From NCBI GenBank assembly GCA_004213175.1, contig SHAT01000008.1, positions 1-56,098 on the forward strand: a stretch of 56,098 nt of DNA. The letters run 5' to 3'. The notes under the pieces are model-generated. The model was not told the origin of the DNA. It made no database searches and worked only from the letters and a program-made list of their open reading frames with translations. The position numbers and the translations under genes are program-made. Below are positions 39,101-48,652 of this stretch, piece by piece. The stretch is from Pseudomonadota bacterium (GTDB taxonomy: Bacteria; SAR324; NAC60-12). The first letter of the stretch is position 1. Each line of letters starts with the position of its first letter.

Positions 39101-39134
39101 TTTGAGTTACCGATTTTGAATCTATATTATTCAA
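36126..39134 (-). CDS. Pseudo-M1-peptidase-like domain fused to a C-terminal Omp85 beta-barrel
   Basis: M1-like region 'FLTRRLAQLWFGESVWSNEDTQQWLNLGLPAFFG'; C-terminal Omp85 hallmark 'KKFQLGGPSVLRGYPQHTILSDEHLLASRLDFKYPL...VFYDQGKIW'. Confidence 0.82.
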   Translation of the reverse strand: MNNIDSKSVTQSRSFFVFPFALGILFLTGLFFISRPQLLQASNPKSSEFPHYKIEVSYNHDKTLLVGKMQVRFIRKAYPDNELLFALPGNRFLFPDERGIRKHKIVPVFSLNRFQDNLEDPKSPKGFSPGNMEITSVNSFDPESSKMQRQLSYKLEENPDLEVGYSTSRALLRIFLPKDLQDTQGFPGESTIQLEFLTKFPENAQEGTINGMLLTTNWHPKLLIWEADQTFNETSWATSGNNPSPATFEVSLEAVQGGTLITTPGNYNLLAGQKLSLPVSKIPLKEFPLIFSNLHQQLNGKNGVNFSIEKSVLASTKKESKLVSFYFKSHERRAKLLHNWTADFLKFMQKRFSLKSPWESIRIVEVEAEYEQIDVINNLVLVPLPNYKRAGFMDRQALGFLTRRLAQLWFGESVWSNEDTQQWLNLGLPAFFGLRFFQHKFGQDAGIFDTFDWMNPRYRDHYFESMVNSISPKLSYPILSSFRENPDSQKYLQTLTYKSAMVFSMLEYLLGDIAFQKGLQHFFKNNQQKLVDLKEIQKSFEKFNQPSLRAPPLPAESLYYVDGYGSLEWFFSQWFLTVQTLDYSIEDSTTKTLTNGKYETEIMVNKIGVAKMPLVVALRTKNGREIRKMLPGIKPQESIQFVTESFPEKISLDPDEQLLETSRINNHSFEFFRVRFGLDWKKQREQLVLLVPGLANNAFDGNSFGVGIRYKVDNYRIYAIPGYGTKNHRGLYMFNLDREDLWLYGLEAGFSVSEYGGVRTQGVRTTYEPSQNPDDLKYKFHSSFSREKLFSAGNNSGKSEITETGETNTFQFQNSGSLRAKDYYELKWLIWNEQPALLFKSDFSYVRGQATLVQILNVGHRKLFQLDITHAATTGETPLQKKFQLGGPSVLRGYPQHTILSDEHLLASRLDFKYPLITAPLWGFVSAFKIQGTVFYDQGKIWSQGDSYEKAKLRKNAGMGIEWTIDTASLLQVPLKFEVAFPMDDKEYKKPQFILLGVITGS

Positions 39135-39156
39135 ATTTAAACCTTAAATCTTAAAT

Positions 39157-39564
39157 ATGTCCACGATCTTCACCAAAATAATTCAAGGTGATATCCCTTG
39201 TGAAAAAATTTTTGAAACTGATGCTGAAATTGCAATTTTAGACATCATGCCCTGTAACGCTGGACATACTTTAGTTATCCCAAAACTTGAAGTTGCGCGA
39301 TTAGAAGATCTACCCGAAACACAAGCTATCTCACTGATGCGCACTTTGCAACAAGTTGCGAAAGCAGTCAGTACAGCTTTCGATGGAATTGACTACAATA
39401 TAATCCTTAACAACGGTGCTAATGCTGGACAGGAGGTTGAACATGTCCACTTCCACGTTATTCCACGCACAGAAGGAAGCCACAAACCTTTTGGAAACCA
39501 TATCCGGTATTCTGAAGGGGAAATGCAAGAAGTAGGTGCAAGAATAAGAAATTGTCTTAGATGA
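39157..39564 (+). CDS. HIT family protein (HINT-like)
   Basis: 'IFTKIIQGDIPCEKIFE', 'HVHFHVIPR' triad. Confidence 0.95.
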   Translation: MSTIFTKIIQGDIPCEKIFETDAEIAILDIMPCNAGHTLVIPKLEVARLEDLPETQAISLMRTLQQVAKAVSTAFDGIDYNIILNNGANAGQEVEHVHFHVIPRTEGSHKPFGNHIRYSEGEMQEVGARIRNCLR

Positions 39565-40648
39565 TCACAATTTTTTAAAATATTTACAAGAACTAATTCA
39601 GATGAACTTTCCCAAAATTGAAAACGGCAGTAATATTGAAAACGGCAATAACTCGGTACGCATAATTGTGGCTGGTAATTGATTCTTGCAAATTACATAT
39701 ACTCGAAACCTGGAGTGTTCATTTGTGTTTGAGGGATTCGGTTTTTGAACATGGAGGCGTTATCAAAAATATTTTTCCACAACTGGAGGAGAGGATTCAG
39801 GTTTTGTTGCTCGAATCGTAAATATTTTCTCAAACCAAAGTATTACGTCGTACAACTAGTACAATGAGAGTTGCTGAAAATTGTCATGAGTCGCTCGTCT
39901 CAGAACCTTTGTCTGGTATCCTATGAAGAAAATACTTTCCGGAAAGGAAGAATCAAAATGTTTTCTACAATGAGTAAAGTTATTTTTGCATCAAAATTTT
40001 TCGACATATACTCATTAAAACAAACTATTTTAGTGGATTAAGGTGGTGGAAGTTTGAAATTTTTCTTTATTCATATTCGGCAGACAACCACAATAACATC
40101 CGGAATCATTTTCTGCAATATTTTGATATTGTCACACTGAGGTTGAAGGAAATGGCTCGCACTATTCAGTAAATGGAAATAAGTCTAAAAGAAGGTTTGG
40201 CTCAGCTAATTACATTTTGCTCAATAAATCCTGAAGATAGTTCTTACTTGATACTAAAAGGTGGAAACTAAAAAACATTTGCCCGTTTGTTCACTAAATT
40301 TTATACCAAACATTAGTCAGATAAATGCAACAAAACCAACATGACAGCTTGTTTAATATGAACTGGGGTGAATTTGTGTGCATTGAACAAATGTTTCAGC
40401 AAAATTCTGCAGAAAAACTTCTAGTACGCTTGAGACTTCGAAAAATAGTGCCGATATTTCAATAAAAATATTTTTCGTCTTTGGAATTATTGGAGCTAAA
40501 ATTGGAACTAAAAGCTTAATTATTAAATTTTTTTAGTATGAAGTAATCTTCATTATTAAGTTTGGTTACTTCTGAAATTAAAATTTTCACAGGAAAAAAT
40601 TACACTAGTTTTGACATAAGAACCTCCCAAAATGTTTAAAATCAGTAC

Positions 40649-41608
40649 ATGAAAAAAAACAAAGACAATTTTCAACAAACAAAAGACCAAAAAGAAAACA
40701 AGCAAAACTGTGGATTTATAGGTTTGATTGGTAGGCCTAATGTTGGGAAATCAACTCTCTTAAATCAACTCGTTGGTCAGAAAATTTCTATAACTGCGCA
40801 TAAAGCACAAACAACCAGAAACCGTATTCTTGGTATTCGGACAGAACTGAACACACAAATTGTTTTCGTAGACACTCCCGGGATCCACCGAACAGAAAAA
40901 TTACTTAACCGCAAAATCGTAGCATACGCAACTGAAACTTTGCGGAATACTGACTTGAACCTTTGGATTGTTGAACCATTGCCGGAGTCTTCTTTACATA
41001 AAAAGGATCTCTCTTTTTTACATATAGAAGATCAGGGAATCCTAAAACTACTTTTAGAAAAAGCAAAACGGACGGTGATTGTTTTGAATAAAATTGATAC
41101 AATCCCTCAGGGACAGATTTTAGTCTGTATTGAAAAATTAGCAGGAATAGCTGATTTTGCTGAGATTGTTCCAATCTCCGCCCTAAAGTCTACAAACCTT
41201 GAACATCTTCTTGAAACTCTGAAAAAATATCTCCCTGTACATCCTTTTTATTTTGAAACTCATCAGGTAACTGATGCCTCTGAACGTTTCCTCTCCAGTG
41301 AATTTGTCAGGGAAGAACTTTTTTTGCGTCTAAAACAAGAAATACCATATTCTGTCGCCGTTATCGTTGAACAATTTGAAGATGACCCCAAGTGCATAAA
41401 AATTGCCTGTACAATTTGTGTGGAACGAGAATCTCAGAAAGGTATTATAATTGGAAAAAAAGGTGAGATGCTGAAAAAAATAGGTACTGCCGCACGCAAA
41501 AAAATTGAACGCTTGCTCGGTAACAAAGTACATTTAGCACTGCACGTTAAAGTCTTAAAACAATGGTCAAACAATGCCCATCATTTACGTTCCCTTGGAT
41601 TTAACTGA
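40649..41608 (+). CDS. era: GTPase Era
   Basis: G1 'GRPNVGKSTLLN', G3 'VDTPGIH', G4 'NKID', C-terminal KH 'IIIGKKGEMLKKIG'. Confidence 0.96.
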   Translation: MKKNKDNFQQTKDQKENKQNCGFIGLIGRPNVGKSTLLNQLVGQKISITAHKAQTTRNRILGIRTELNTQIVFVDTPGIHRTEKLLNRKIVAYATETLRNTDLNLWIVEPLPESSLHKKDLSFLHIEDQGILKLLLEKAKRTVIVLNKIDTIPQGQILVCIEKLAGIADFAEIVPISALKSTNLEHLLETLKKYLPVHPFYFETHQVTDASERFLSSEFVREELFLRLKQEIPYSVAVIVEQFEDDPKCIKIACTICVERESQKGIIIGKKGEMLKKIGTAARKKIERLLGNKVHLALHVKVLKQWSNNAHHLRSLGFN

Positions 41609-41676
41609 TGCACCAAACAAATACCGAGGAACCATCAGCAATATGAATAACAACAGCAAAAACTAATTCAATATTT

Positions 41677-43284
41677 ATGAAGATCCTGAAAAGAATAATT
41701 CTTGGCATTTTTATACTTGTTTTCGAATATTCAATGTTTCAAATTTCGACAGAGATTGGGCTTGTTTCACTATTCTTGATCTGTGTGATGTTGAGCATCT
41801 GGACTGTTTTAAAAAAAATTACAACTGTTGTTGTTAATCCCGAACTGATACCATCTTCGACACCATTTCGAGATTCCCCTAATTCTACAAAAAATGACAT
41901 ACTACCTGAAAGTCAAATAAATTATGATTCGGGGAATTTAATTCCGGGTGTAAACGCTGACATATTTGAACAATTCAGAGAGAAATTAAATTTAAACACA
42001 ACTCAGGAAAATACGGTTTCTCAAGACCCACATAATCCCCAAGATTCTCAGCCTTCAGAGGATCCTCTTTCTAATGAAGATCCTACAATTGCTCAACAAA
42101 ATAATCGTAATCAGGATTTGGTAACTGAAACTTATAAAAAATCTAATAAACTTAATGGACCTGATAATTTTTCTGAAGAACTGGATGAAGTTGAACAAGT
42201 TAAAGTTACTTTAAGCGAAAAAGCAAAACCTTTGCTGGATGATCATGAAGATATATCAGAAGATAAACTTGAAGATGATAAAAAAGATAACCAGCGTGTC
42301 AAAGAAGCAATAGCCGCTATAGATAAGCAGGAAAAGATCAAAATTGATTTCGGTGAAAATGATAAAAAACTCGGTTCAGGTGAAGCAGAACTTGAATTAC
42401 TTTCACGTAAACATAAGGAATTAAAAGAACAAACAGAAAAAATAGCGACAGAACCCCTCGAAGATTTCGATGAAGATCTTTTTGCGGATGAACTGATTCA
42501 GATCCCCGGTGGCGAATCTCATACTGATAGCCATATTTTCAGTGATGACGATCCATTCACCTCTTTATCTGATTCATATAGTATGGAAGATGAACAATCT
42601 TTTGGCTCTTCTTTGCAAGGATCAGCCTCTCAGGAAGAAAAACAAGCTGAAGCTGAAGCAATGTTGAAACTTGCAACAACAACTTGTGAATCTGGTAGAA
42701 TGGATGAGTCTAAAGCTAGTCTTAACAGTTACTTCAATATACTCAAAGAATTGGGTAAAAAACCACCCTCCGACGTATTACAATTAGCTGATAAACTAGA
42801 ACTTTCCCTGGATTCAAGCATTAATAATACAGAAGCTTCCAAAAACAATCTGCCAGAAACAGAAATTGGGCAAATAAAAAAAACAGTACTTGAAGATGTC
42901 CCTGAACAAACTAATTACGCGAATGTCATGGACGGAATTGTTAGGTCTCTGGAAGAAAAAGCAGCATACGAAGAAGCTTTACCGCTGTTGAATGATCTAC
43001 TTAAATACAATCGGGAGAGAGTTAACATATCTGCTATGGATCCACTCTACGACCGTATTGAACAAGCTCACTCTTCGATGCAGAATGATGAAGAATTGGT
43101 ATCCACATATAAAGAACATCTTGCAATTAAGCAACAACTTGGAGATCTTGAAGGTGAGCTGCACCTGCTTGATTTGATCAGTTACTATTATGCAAATACA
43201 AGTGATCAGAAAGCATCGGAACGTTATCAAGCAGAAAGCAAAAGGATAAAAGAGAGTCTGGAATACAAAAAGGAGCAGGAATAA
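41677..43284 (+). CDS. Membrane-anchored acidic protein with TPR-like C-terminal region
   Basis: N-terminal hydrophobic segments, Asp/Glu-rich low-complexity middle, 'EEALPLLNDLLKYNRE'-type TPR features. Confidence 0.65.
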   Translation: MKILKRIILGIFILVFEYSMFQISTEIGLVSLFLICVMLSIWTVLKKITTVVVNPELIPSSTPFRDSPNSTKNDILPESQINYDSGNLIPGVNADIFEQFREKLNLNTTQENTVSQDPHNPQDSQPSEDPLSNEDPTIAQQNNRNQDLVTETYKKSNKLNGPDNFSEELDEVEQVKVTLSEKAKPLLDDHEDISEDKLEDDKKDNQRVKEAIAAIDKQEKIKIDFGENDKKLGSGEAELELLSRKHKELKEQTEKIATEPLEDFDEDLFADELIQIPGGESHTDSHIFSDDDPFTSLSDSYSMEDEQSFGSSLQGSASQEEKQAEAEAMLKLATTTCESGRMDESKASLNSYFNILKELGKKPPSDVLQLADKLELSLDSSINNTEASKNNLPETEIGQIKKTVLEDVPEQTNYANVMDGIVRSLEEKAAYEEALPLLNDLLKYNRERVNISAMDPLYDRIEQAHSSMQNDEELVSTYKEHLAIKQQLGDLEGELHLLDLISYYYANTSDQKASERYQAESKRIKESLEYKKEQE

Positions 43285-43338
43285 AAAATCTTTTTGATAA
43301 ACGAAGATAAACTTAGCTACTCAGAGAAGATATCCCTT

Positions 43339-43725
43339 CTAAAAATAAATGCAGCCATCAGGTGTATTTGAATTAAGTTGATACCCATGATTACTGGCAG
43401 CAAACTGTAGCTCAGCCAACAATCGACAACTACGAGTTCGTCGTTCACGTACCACATAAAACTCACTAATTCTTGGAGAAGTATCAGATTCAAGGTGTCT
43501 AAACAATTTGATAGCAGTAATTGTATGTTTCTCGGCTAACCTTAGGTATCGAGGTTGCAGACCGTTATTCCAACTGTGAAAATAATTTAAACTCCATCCC
43601 ATATGACTATCACCCTCACTCAATCTACTACGGAAGGATTGACTTGGGAATTCAGTTGTTCTTTCCGAACACGCAGCTAGGAAAATTATTATCGTGATAG
43701 GGAATGCAAATAATCTGATAATCAT
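43339..43725 (-). CDS. Small putative lipoprotein
   Basis: 'MIIRLFAFPITIIIFLAACSERT' lipobox. Confidence 0.55.
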   Translation of the reverse strand: MIIRLFAFPITIIIFLAACSERTTEFPSQSFRSRLSEGDSHMGWSLNYFHSWNNGLQPRYLRLAEKHTITAIKLFRHLESDTSPRISEFYVVRERRTRSCRLLAELQFAASNHGYQLNSNTPDGCIYF

Positions 43726-44026
43726 TTGAATTTATAAATTGTTATGGCCTGGATATCACAGTTGCGGCCCTATGATTTTTTTATGTTCCTACGTGACAAG
43801 GACCACCATTTGTTTTATATATCGTCTCTTCTCCAAAAACCTTTAATGAAATAAATACTTTGCAGAGTAAAAAAACTAGTTGATTTTATCAAAAGTTTAA
43901 GTTACTAATATCTGTAATAAATATATAAGAGAGATACTCTTCTTGATGAAATAATTGGCAAAATAATTGCAGATTATTCAAAGAAGACTTAGGAATAGCT
44001 CTTAAATTATAAGTTTAAAACTGAGT

Positions 44027-44971
44027 ATGGATAAAAAAAATATTTGGGCAATTGGTGGTGGTAAAGGAGGCGTTGGTAAAAGTTTTGTCGCCGGAAACCT
44101 TGGTATTTTACTGGCTCAAAAAGGATATAAGGTTATTCTTGCCGATTTGGATTTAGGTGGTGCGAACCTACACACTTGGCTTGGTGTTAACAGTCCCACA
44201 AAAAGTCTTTCGGATTTCATAGGAAGGGAAACACCTAACATTTCCAAATTATTAATACCCACAGACATCAATGGCTTGCGTCTTATCAGCGGAGCTAAAG
44301 ACGGCGTTGAAATAGCGAATTTAAAATATACACAAAAACGTCGATTCCTTTCTGCACTAAGGAAATTGGACGCGGATTACATTGTAATAGATTTAGGTGC
44401 TGGGACATCCTACAACACTGTAGATTTTTTTCTACTGGCAGATTCTCAACTGATGGTTGTAATCCCAGAACCTACTTCGATTGAAAATGCATACCGCTTC
44501 ATTAAGAACTCGTTTTTTAGACAAATTTTTCATAGCAGTAAAAGCCTTGATTTGAAATCTGTAATAAAACCAATTCTCCAGAAGGAAAATCCTTACAACA
44601 TAACCACACCAAAAGATCTAATAAATTATTTGAATAAGTTAGGCGGCAGCACGACTGTATTCATTGAAGAGCAGCTCCATATGTTTAGGCCTAAAATAAT
44701 CCTAAATCAAGTACGTACAAAAAGAGACCGACGAGTTGGAGCGGCAATGAAAACAGCTTGTTCAAAATATTTTAATCTAGATATAACCTTCCTTGGTTAT
44801 ATTTCAGAAGATGAATCTGTATGGAAATCGGTGCTAGACCGTAAACCTTTAGCATTGGCTTATCCTGAAGGTCAACCTATAAGACAATTGAAAGACATAT
44901 GTTCCGATATTTTATTGAAAGAGACTGAATTTGCAGGGAAAAATAAACTTCTATCTCAGTTGACGCTATGA
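44027..44971 (+). CDS. MinD/FlhG-like P-loop ATPase
   Basis: Deviant Walker A 'GGGKGGVGKSF', 'ADLDLGGANLHTWLG', 'YIVIDLGAGTS'. Confidence 0.9.
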   Translation: MDKKNIWAIGGGKGGVGKSFVAGNLGILLAQKGYKVILADLDLGGANLHTWLGVNSPTKSLSDFIGRETPNISKLLIPTDINGLRLISGAKDGVEIANLKYTQKRRFLSALRKLDADYIVIDLGAGTSYNTVDFFLLADSQLMVVIPEPTSIENAYRFIKNSFFRQIFHSSKSLDLKSVIKPILQKENPYNITTPKDLINYLNKLGGSTTVFIEEQLHMFRPKIILNQVRTKRDRRVGAAMKTACSKYFNLDITFLGYISEDESVWKSVLDRKPLALAYPEGQPIRQLKDICSDILLKETEFAGKNKLLSQLTL

Positions 44972-45789
44972 GCACAGTCGAAAACTCTCCCATTCTTAAT
45001 GAGGTTAATTATTATCGAATTCTAAGTATTTCTAACACTTCTACTTTAGTTGAAATACGTAATGCATATGAAAAAAAGCTTGAAGAGGTACACCTAGAAG
45101 CAATTGCGGCTTATTCTCTTTTCCCTGAAGAAGAAACTGAACAACAACTACTAAAGTACGGACAGGCTTATGTCACTCTGGCAAATCCAATTGCCAGAGC
45201 AAAATACGATAACGAACTGAAGCTGACGGGAATTGGAACACAGGAAAGTGATTTTGAAGAAGAAAGTACTGGAATCTCTGAATCTCCATTAGCAAAAAAA
45301 AATGAACAGAAAAAAACTAAAACTGCTACCCTTTATAAAAAATATAAACACGTTCAAGCTGAAGAAAAGCATGAGATAACTAAAAGTGCGCCTAAGGAAG
45401 TTGTTGGGCAAACTCTGGAAGAGAGGCAAGATTTTTACAACAAACTGGCTGTTAAAAATGACTTGACTGAAGAAAGTCTTGAAGAATACTACTCAAAGTT
45501 GAAGGCGCATGGTGGTAAAGTTTCCTACAATGGTGCAGTATTAAAACAAATTAGAGAATTAAAATCAATCTCTTTGGATGAGCTCGCAAAAATAACCTGT
45601 ATCCGTAGCACTTATCTTGAAGCAATTGAAGAGGAAAATTTTAATAAGTTTACATCAGAAATTTATTTAAAAGGATACTTAATTTGTTATGTTGAGGCCT
45701 TGAAATTAGATCCAGATCAAATAATAGAAGAGTATATCAAGCTATACAGAAATAACTTTGAAGCCGTAAAAGATAGAAATGTTTTTTGA
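44968..45789 (+). CDS. Degenerate J-domain-like + RodZ-type HTH_25 fusion protein
   Basis: 'NYYRILSISNTSTLVEIRNAYEKKLEE...YVTLANPIARAKYDNEL' followed by 'LKQIRELKSISLDELAKITCIRSTYLEAIEEENFNKFTSEIYLKGYLICYVEALKLD'. Confidence 0.82.
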   Translation: MSTVENSPILNEVNYYRILSISNTSTLVEIRNAYEKKLEEVHLEAIAAYSLFPEEETEQQLLKYGQAYVTLANPIARAKYDNELKLTGIGTQESDFEEESTGISESPLAKKNEQKKTKTATLYKKYKHVQAEEKHEITKSAPKEVVGQTLEERQDFYNKLAVKNDLTEESLEEYYSKLKAHGGKVSYNGAVLKQIRELKSISLDELAKITCIRSTYLEAIEEENFNKFTSEIYLKGYLICYVEALKLDPDQIIEEYIKLYRNNFEAVKDRNVF

Positions 45790-45857
45790 AGACATTTTAC
45801 AATTTAAGATCCTAATGTGGGGTGCTAAATTAAAGGCAAACTGTATTTTGGAAAAAA

Positions 45858-46240
45858 TCAAAGCCGAAAATAAGCCGGGTTCTGTCCTCACAGCCGTGAG
45901 GCGTGACCATTTATCTGGGACCACCGTTTCCGACAGCCTCTAGCGTCCTACCCGACCGCCAGGCGGGCAGCCTGATAGCGGTCCTATTTGGACTTGCAAC
46001 GAGTGGGGTTTTCACTGCCAGTTTTGTCACCAAAGCTGCGGTAGGCTCTTACCCTGCCTTTTCACCCTTGCCTGTGTTTCCGGAGAAACCATCGGCGGTA
46101 TGTTTTCTGCTGCACTTTCCATCGGCTCGCACCGTCTGGCCGTTAGCCAGCACCCTTACCCTGTGTTGCCCGGACTTTCCTCCAGCCTATAGGTATCGCG
46201 AAGGATCCTGAAAACTGGCGGCCACGTATCCGACTTTGAT
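45858..46240 (-). ncRNA. rnpB: RNase P RNA (bacterial type A)
   Basis: Reverse strand contains GAGGAAAGTCCGGGC; 3' GAACCCGGCTTA; perfect P1 pairing AUCAAAGUCG (46240-46231) with CGGCUUUGAU (45867-45858). Confidence 0.95.
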
Positions 46241-46309
46241 GATTACTAAACTAACAGCATTTTGAATAAGATCAAGCAAACTTGTGTTAACACTTAACAT
46301 TAAAATCAT

Positions 46310-46783
46310 ATGAAAAATAAAGGAATATTTTTTCAGACCATAGGCACAGCTAAAAATAATCGCAGACATTTACATGGCTTCAGTTTTATAGAAGTGATGG
46401 TTGTGATAATTATACTTGGATTGCTTTCCAGTATTGTAGGTGTGTATCTTTTTGATTCTGCTGAAAAAGCAAAAGCAGATGCAACGAAAACGCAGATAAA
46501 AGGATTAGAAACTGCTCTTGATCTTTATCGTCTGCACAATTCACGTTATCCCTCAACGGAACAAGGACTCAAAGCACTGCTAACAAAACCGGAAGTAGGT
46601 GTTTTACCAAAAAACTGGAACGGCCCATATTTGCGTGGAAAAAATTTACCTGAAGACGGTTGGGGCAGTCCATACCGTTATTTAAGCGGGAACGGCAATA
46701 ATTATGAAATTATATCACTTGGCGCGGATGGTATTGATGGAGGAACAGATTTGGATGCAGACATTAATTCCAAAGATTTGTAA
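46310..46783 (+). CDS. gspG: Type II secretion major pseudopilin GspG
   Basis: Prepilin site 'HGFSFIEVMVVIIILGLL'; 'LYRLHNSRYPSTEQGLKALL', 'DGWGSPYRYLSGN', 'SLGADGIDGG'. Confidence 0.95.
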   Translation: MKNKGIFFQTIGTAKNNRRHLHGFSFIEVMVVIIILGLLSSIVGVYLFDSAEKAKADATKTQIKGLETALDLYRLHNSRYPSTEQGLKALLTKPEVGVLPKNWNGPYLRGKNLPEDGWGSPYRYLSGNGNNYEIISLGADGIDGGTDLDADINSKDL

Positions 46784-47315
46784 AACACATTCTGAATTCA
46801 AGACTAAAAACTCTGCCAGTGGCTTCACATTTTTGGAAATCCTAGTAGCCACAACTTTGCTCGTGCTACTTATGGGAATGATTGTACCTCATTTTTTCGC
46901 TTTGTTTTCCAAAGCACATGAAGTAGAACATAAGCATCTTAAAAGTGTCATCAAATTACTCCGTAACGATGCAGTACTTAAAAACACTTCATATTGCCTG
47001 CTTTTTGATTTAAAGAACCAGCAAATGATGGTTTCCGCAGATAATCCTACAGGAAATTGCAGTGACAATTTTTTGCAAGAACCCAGGATGCTGAAAACAC
47101 ACTATTTTCCAAAAGATTTCAGTTTAATCGAAGCAAGACCCGCAGGATCTAATTACATTAGTTCTGATACTGATAATGATATACTGGAAGTTCATATTAA
47201 CAGTTCAGGATATGTCACACCGTTTTTTCTGCTGTTTTCCTTGCCTAATTCTTCAAAGTCCTGGCAAATTGAAAGCAGAGGTATTTTGGGAGAGTTGGAA
47301 CTGAACCAAAGATGA
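46755..47315 (+). CDS. Type II secretion minor pseudopilin, GspH-like
   Basis: Prepilin site 'SGFTFLEILVATTLLVLL'; in-frame ATG at 46755 is more likely than listed 46704. Confidence 0.78.
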   Translation: MQTLIPKICKTHSEFKTKNSASGFTFLEILVATTLLVLLMGMIVPHFFALFSKAHEVEHKHLKSVIKLLRNDAVLKNTSYCLLFDLKNQQMMVSADNPTGNCSDNFLQEPRMLKTHYFPKDFSLIEARPAGSNYISSDTDNDILEVHINSSGYVTPFFLLFSLPNSSKSWQIESRGILGELELNQR

Positions 47316-47830
47316 GTAACAACCAAGTCCAAAAATATCAGGCAATCCAATATTTTCAATGTGCAAAAATCTCTCCGCTAATAATACCTCAAACTCCTAT
47401 TGTTTTACCTAGTAAGCAAAGCCCTGTTTTACAAACTGGACTAAGCTCAAATAAACACAGAAAAGGTTTCACCATACTGGAAGTACTGATATCAATTTCG
47501 ATTCTGGTGCTCACTTTAATGGTGCTTTACCAGTCTTTTTCCACATCACTATTTGTCCTTTCCTCAACAACAAACTTGTGGAAAGCGATGTCCCATGCTC
47601 AAAATGAATTGTTAAAATCAGAAAGAGCAACCAGCGCTCCTCCTGTATCGTTCAGCCAAGGTGAGTTCAAATTTGAGCATCCAATGAATGGTTTCGCCTG
47701 GAAAAAACAAATCCGGGACACAACCCCTCTACCAGGTATAAAGGTACGTCAAGTCAACTATCAATTAATCTGGAACGAGGGTAAAAACGCATATACTTAT
47801 GATGCAGATGTATACATCAATCCCAATTAA
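47312..47830 (+). CDS. Type II secretion minor pseudopilin, GspI-like
   Basis: Prepilin site 'KGFTILEVLISISILVLTLMVLYQS'. Confidence 0.8.
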   Translation: MSNNQVQKYQAIQYFQCAKISPLIIPQTPIVLPSKQSPVLQTGLSSNKHRKGFTILEVLISISILVLTLMVLYQSFSTSLFVLSSTTNLWKAMSHAQNELLKSERATSAPPVSFSQGEFKFEHPMNGFAWKKQIRDTTPLPGIKVRQVNYQLIWNEGKNAYTYDADVYINPN

Positions 47831-48605
47831 ATTCCGGAATACTCAGTATGGATTTTCGTTGTTGGAGCTTTTGATATCGATCGCTTTGCTCGGATTAGTT
47901 GTGTCAATACTTTATAGTGCTTTTTTCCAGATTTCTAATTCCTCCATAAAGGTAATCTCAAAACTTGAGACACGACAAGAATTGAGATTACTAATGAAAA
48001 TGGTACTTGATGATCTGCAAAATGTTCAATATTTAAAGAGTTTTGCAGAATCTGGACTAAATACAATCCAACGTCGTGAATCAGGATTGATCGTAGAAAA
48101 TAAACTAGGGCCTGCAAATTTTGAAACAGGGGAACAAGATGAAGTCAGCACCATTTATTTTCATACCGCAGTCAAATCACGATTCCATCCAGAAGTTAAA
48201 GAAAAAGATCCAGAAATACATGAAGTGAGTTATAAGCTACAGGAAAATTTAGACACAAAAGCGTGGGAGTTTATCCGAAGAGAAGATTTTTATATTGATA
48301 GCAATATCAGAAAAGGCGGGAAAAGTTTTGTCTTATCTGAATCAGTCACTAGTTTTAACTTACAGCTTCTAGAAAGCGAAACAGCTCTAGCGGGAGGAGG
48401 CTACAAGGAAAAATGGACAACAGAATGGGATTCTGACGAATCTATGGTAGGTGGTTGCGATGATCCAAGTATAAAAGAAAACTTTTGTCTACCGCGAGCC
48501 ATTAAATTAACAATGTCCATAAAGGGACATGATGGAAATATATTAACTGACTCGCAAGTCAGTAATTTTTGCGTTCCCCCATGTAATACCGAAATCTTTA
48601 AGTAG
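47799..48605 (+). CDS. Type II secretion minor pseudopilin, GspJ-like
   Basis: Prepilin site 'YGFSLLELLISIALLGLVVSILYSAF'. Confidence 0.82.
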   Translation: MMQMYTSIPIKFRNTQYGFSLLELLISIALLGLVVSILYSAFFQISNSSIKVISKLETRQELRLLMKMVLDDLQNVQYLKSFAESGLNTIQRRESGLIVENKLGPANFETGEQDEVSTIYFHTAVKSRFHPEVKEKDPEIHEVSYKLQENLDTKAWEFIRREDFYIDSNIRKGGKSFVLSESVTSFNLQLLESETALAGGGYKEKWTTEWDSDESMVGGCDDPSIKENFCLPRAIKLTMSIKGHDGNILTDSQVSNFCVPPCNTEIFK

Positions 48606-48652
48606 AAAATGTTTAACAAAAGACTGCAATTATTATCTGATTATAGATTTAG

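Noticed and set aside
45903-46211. 102-aa ORF on + strand
   Set aside because: Lies antisense within rnpB (RNase P RNA on minus strand); spurious
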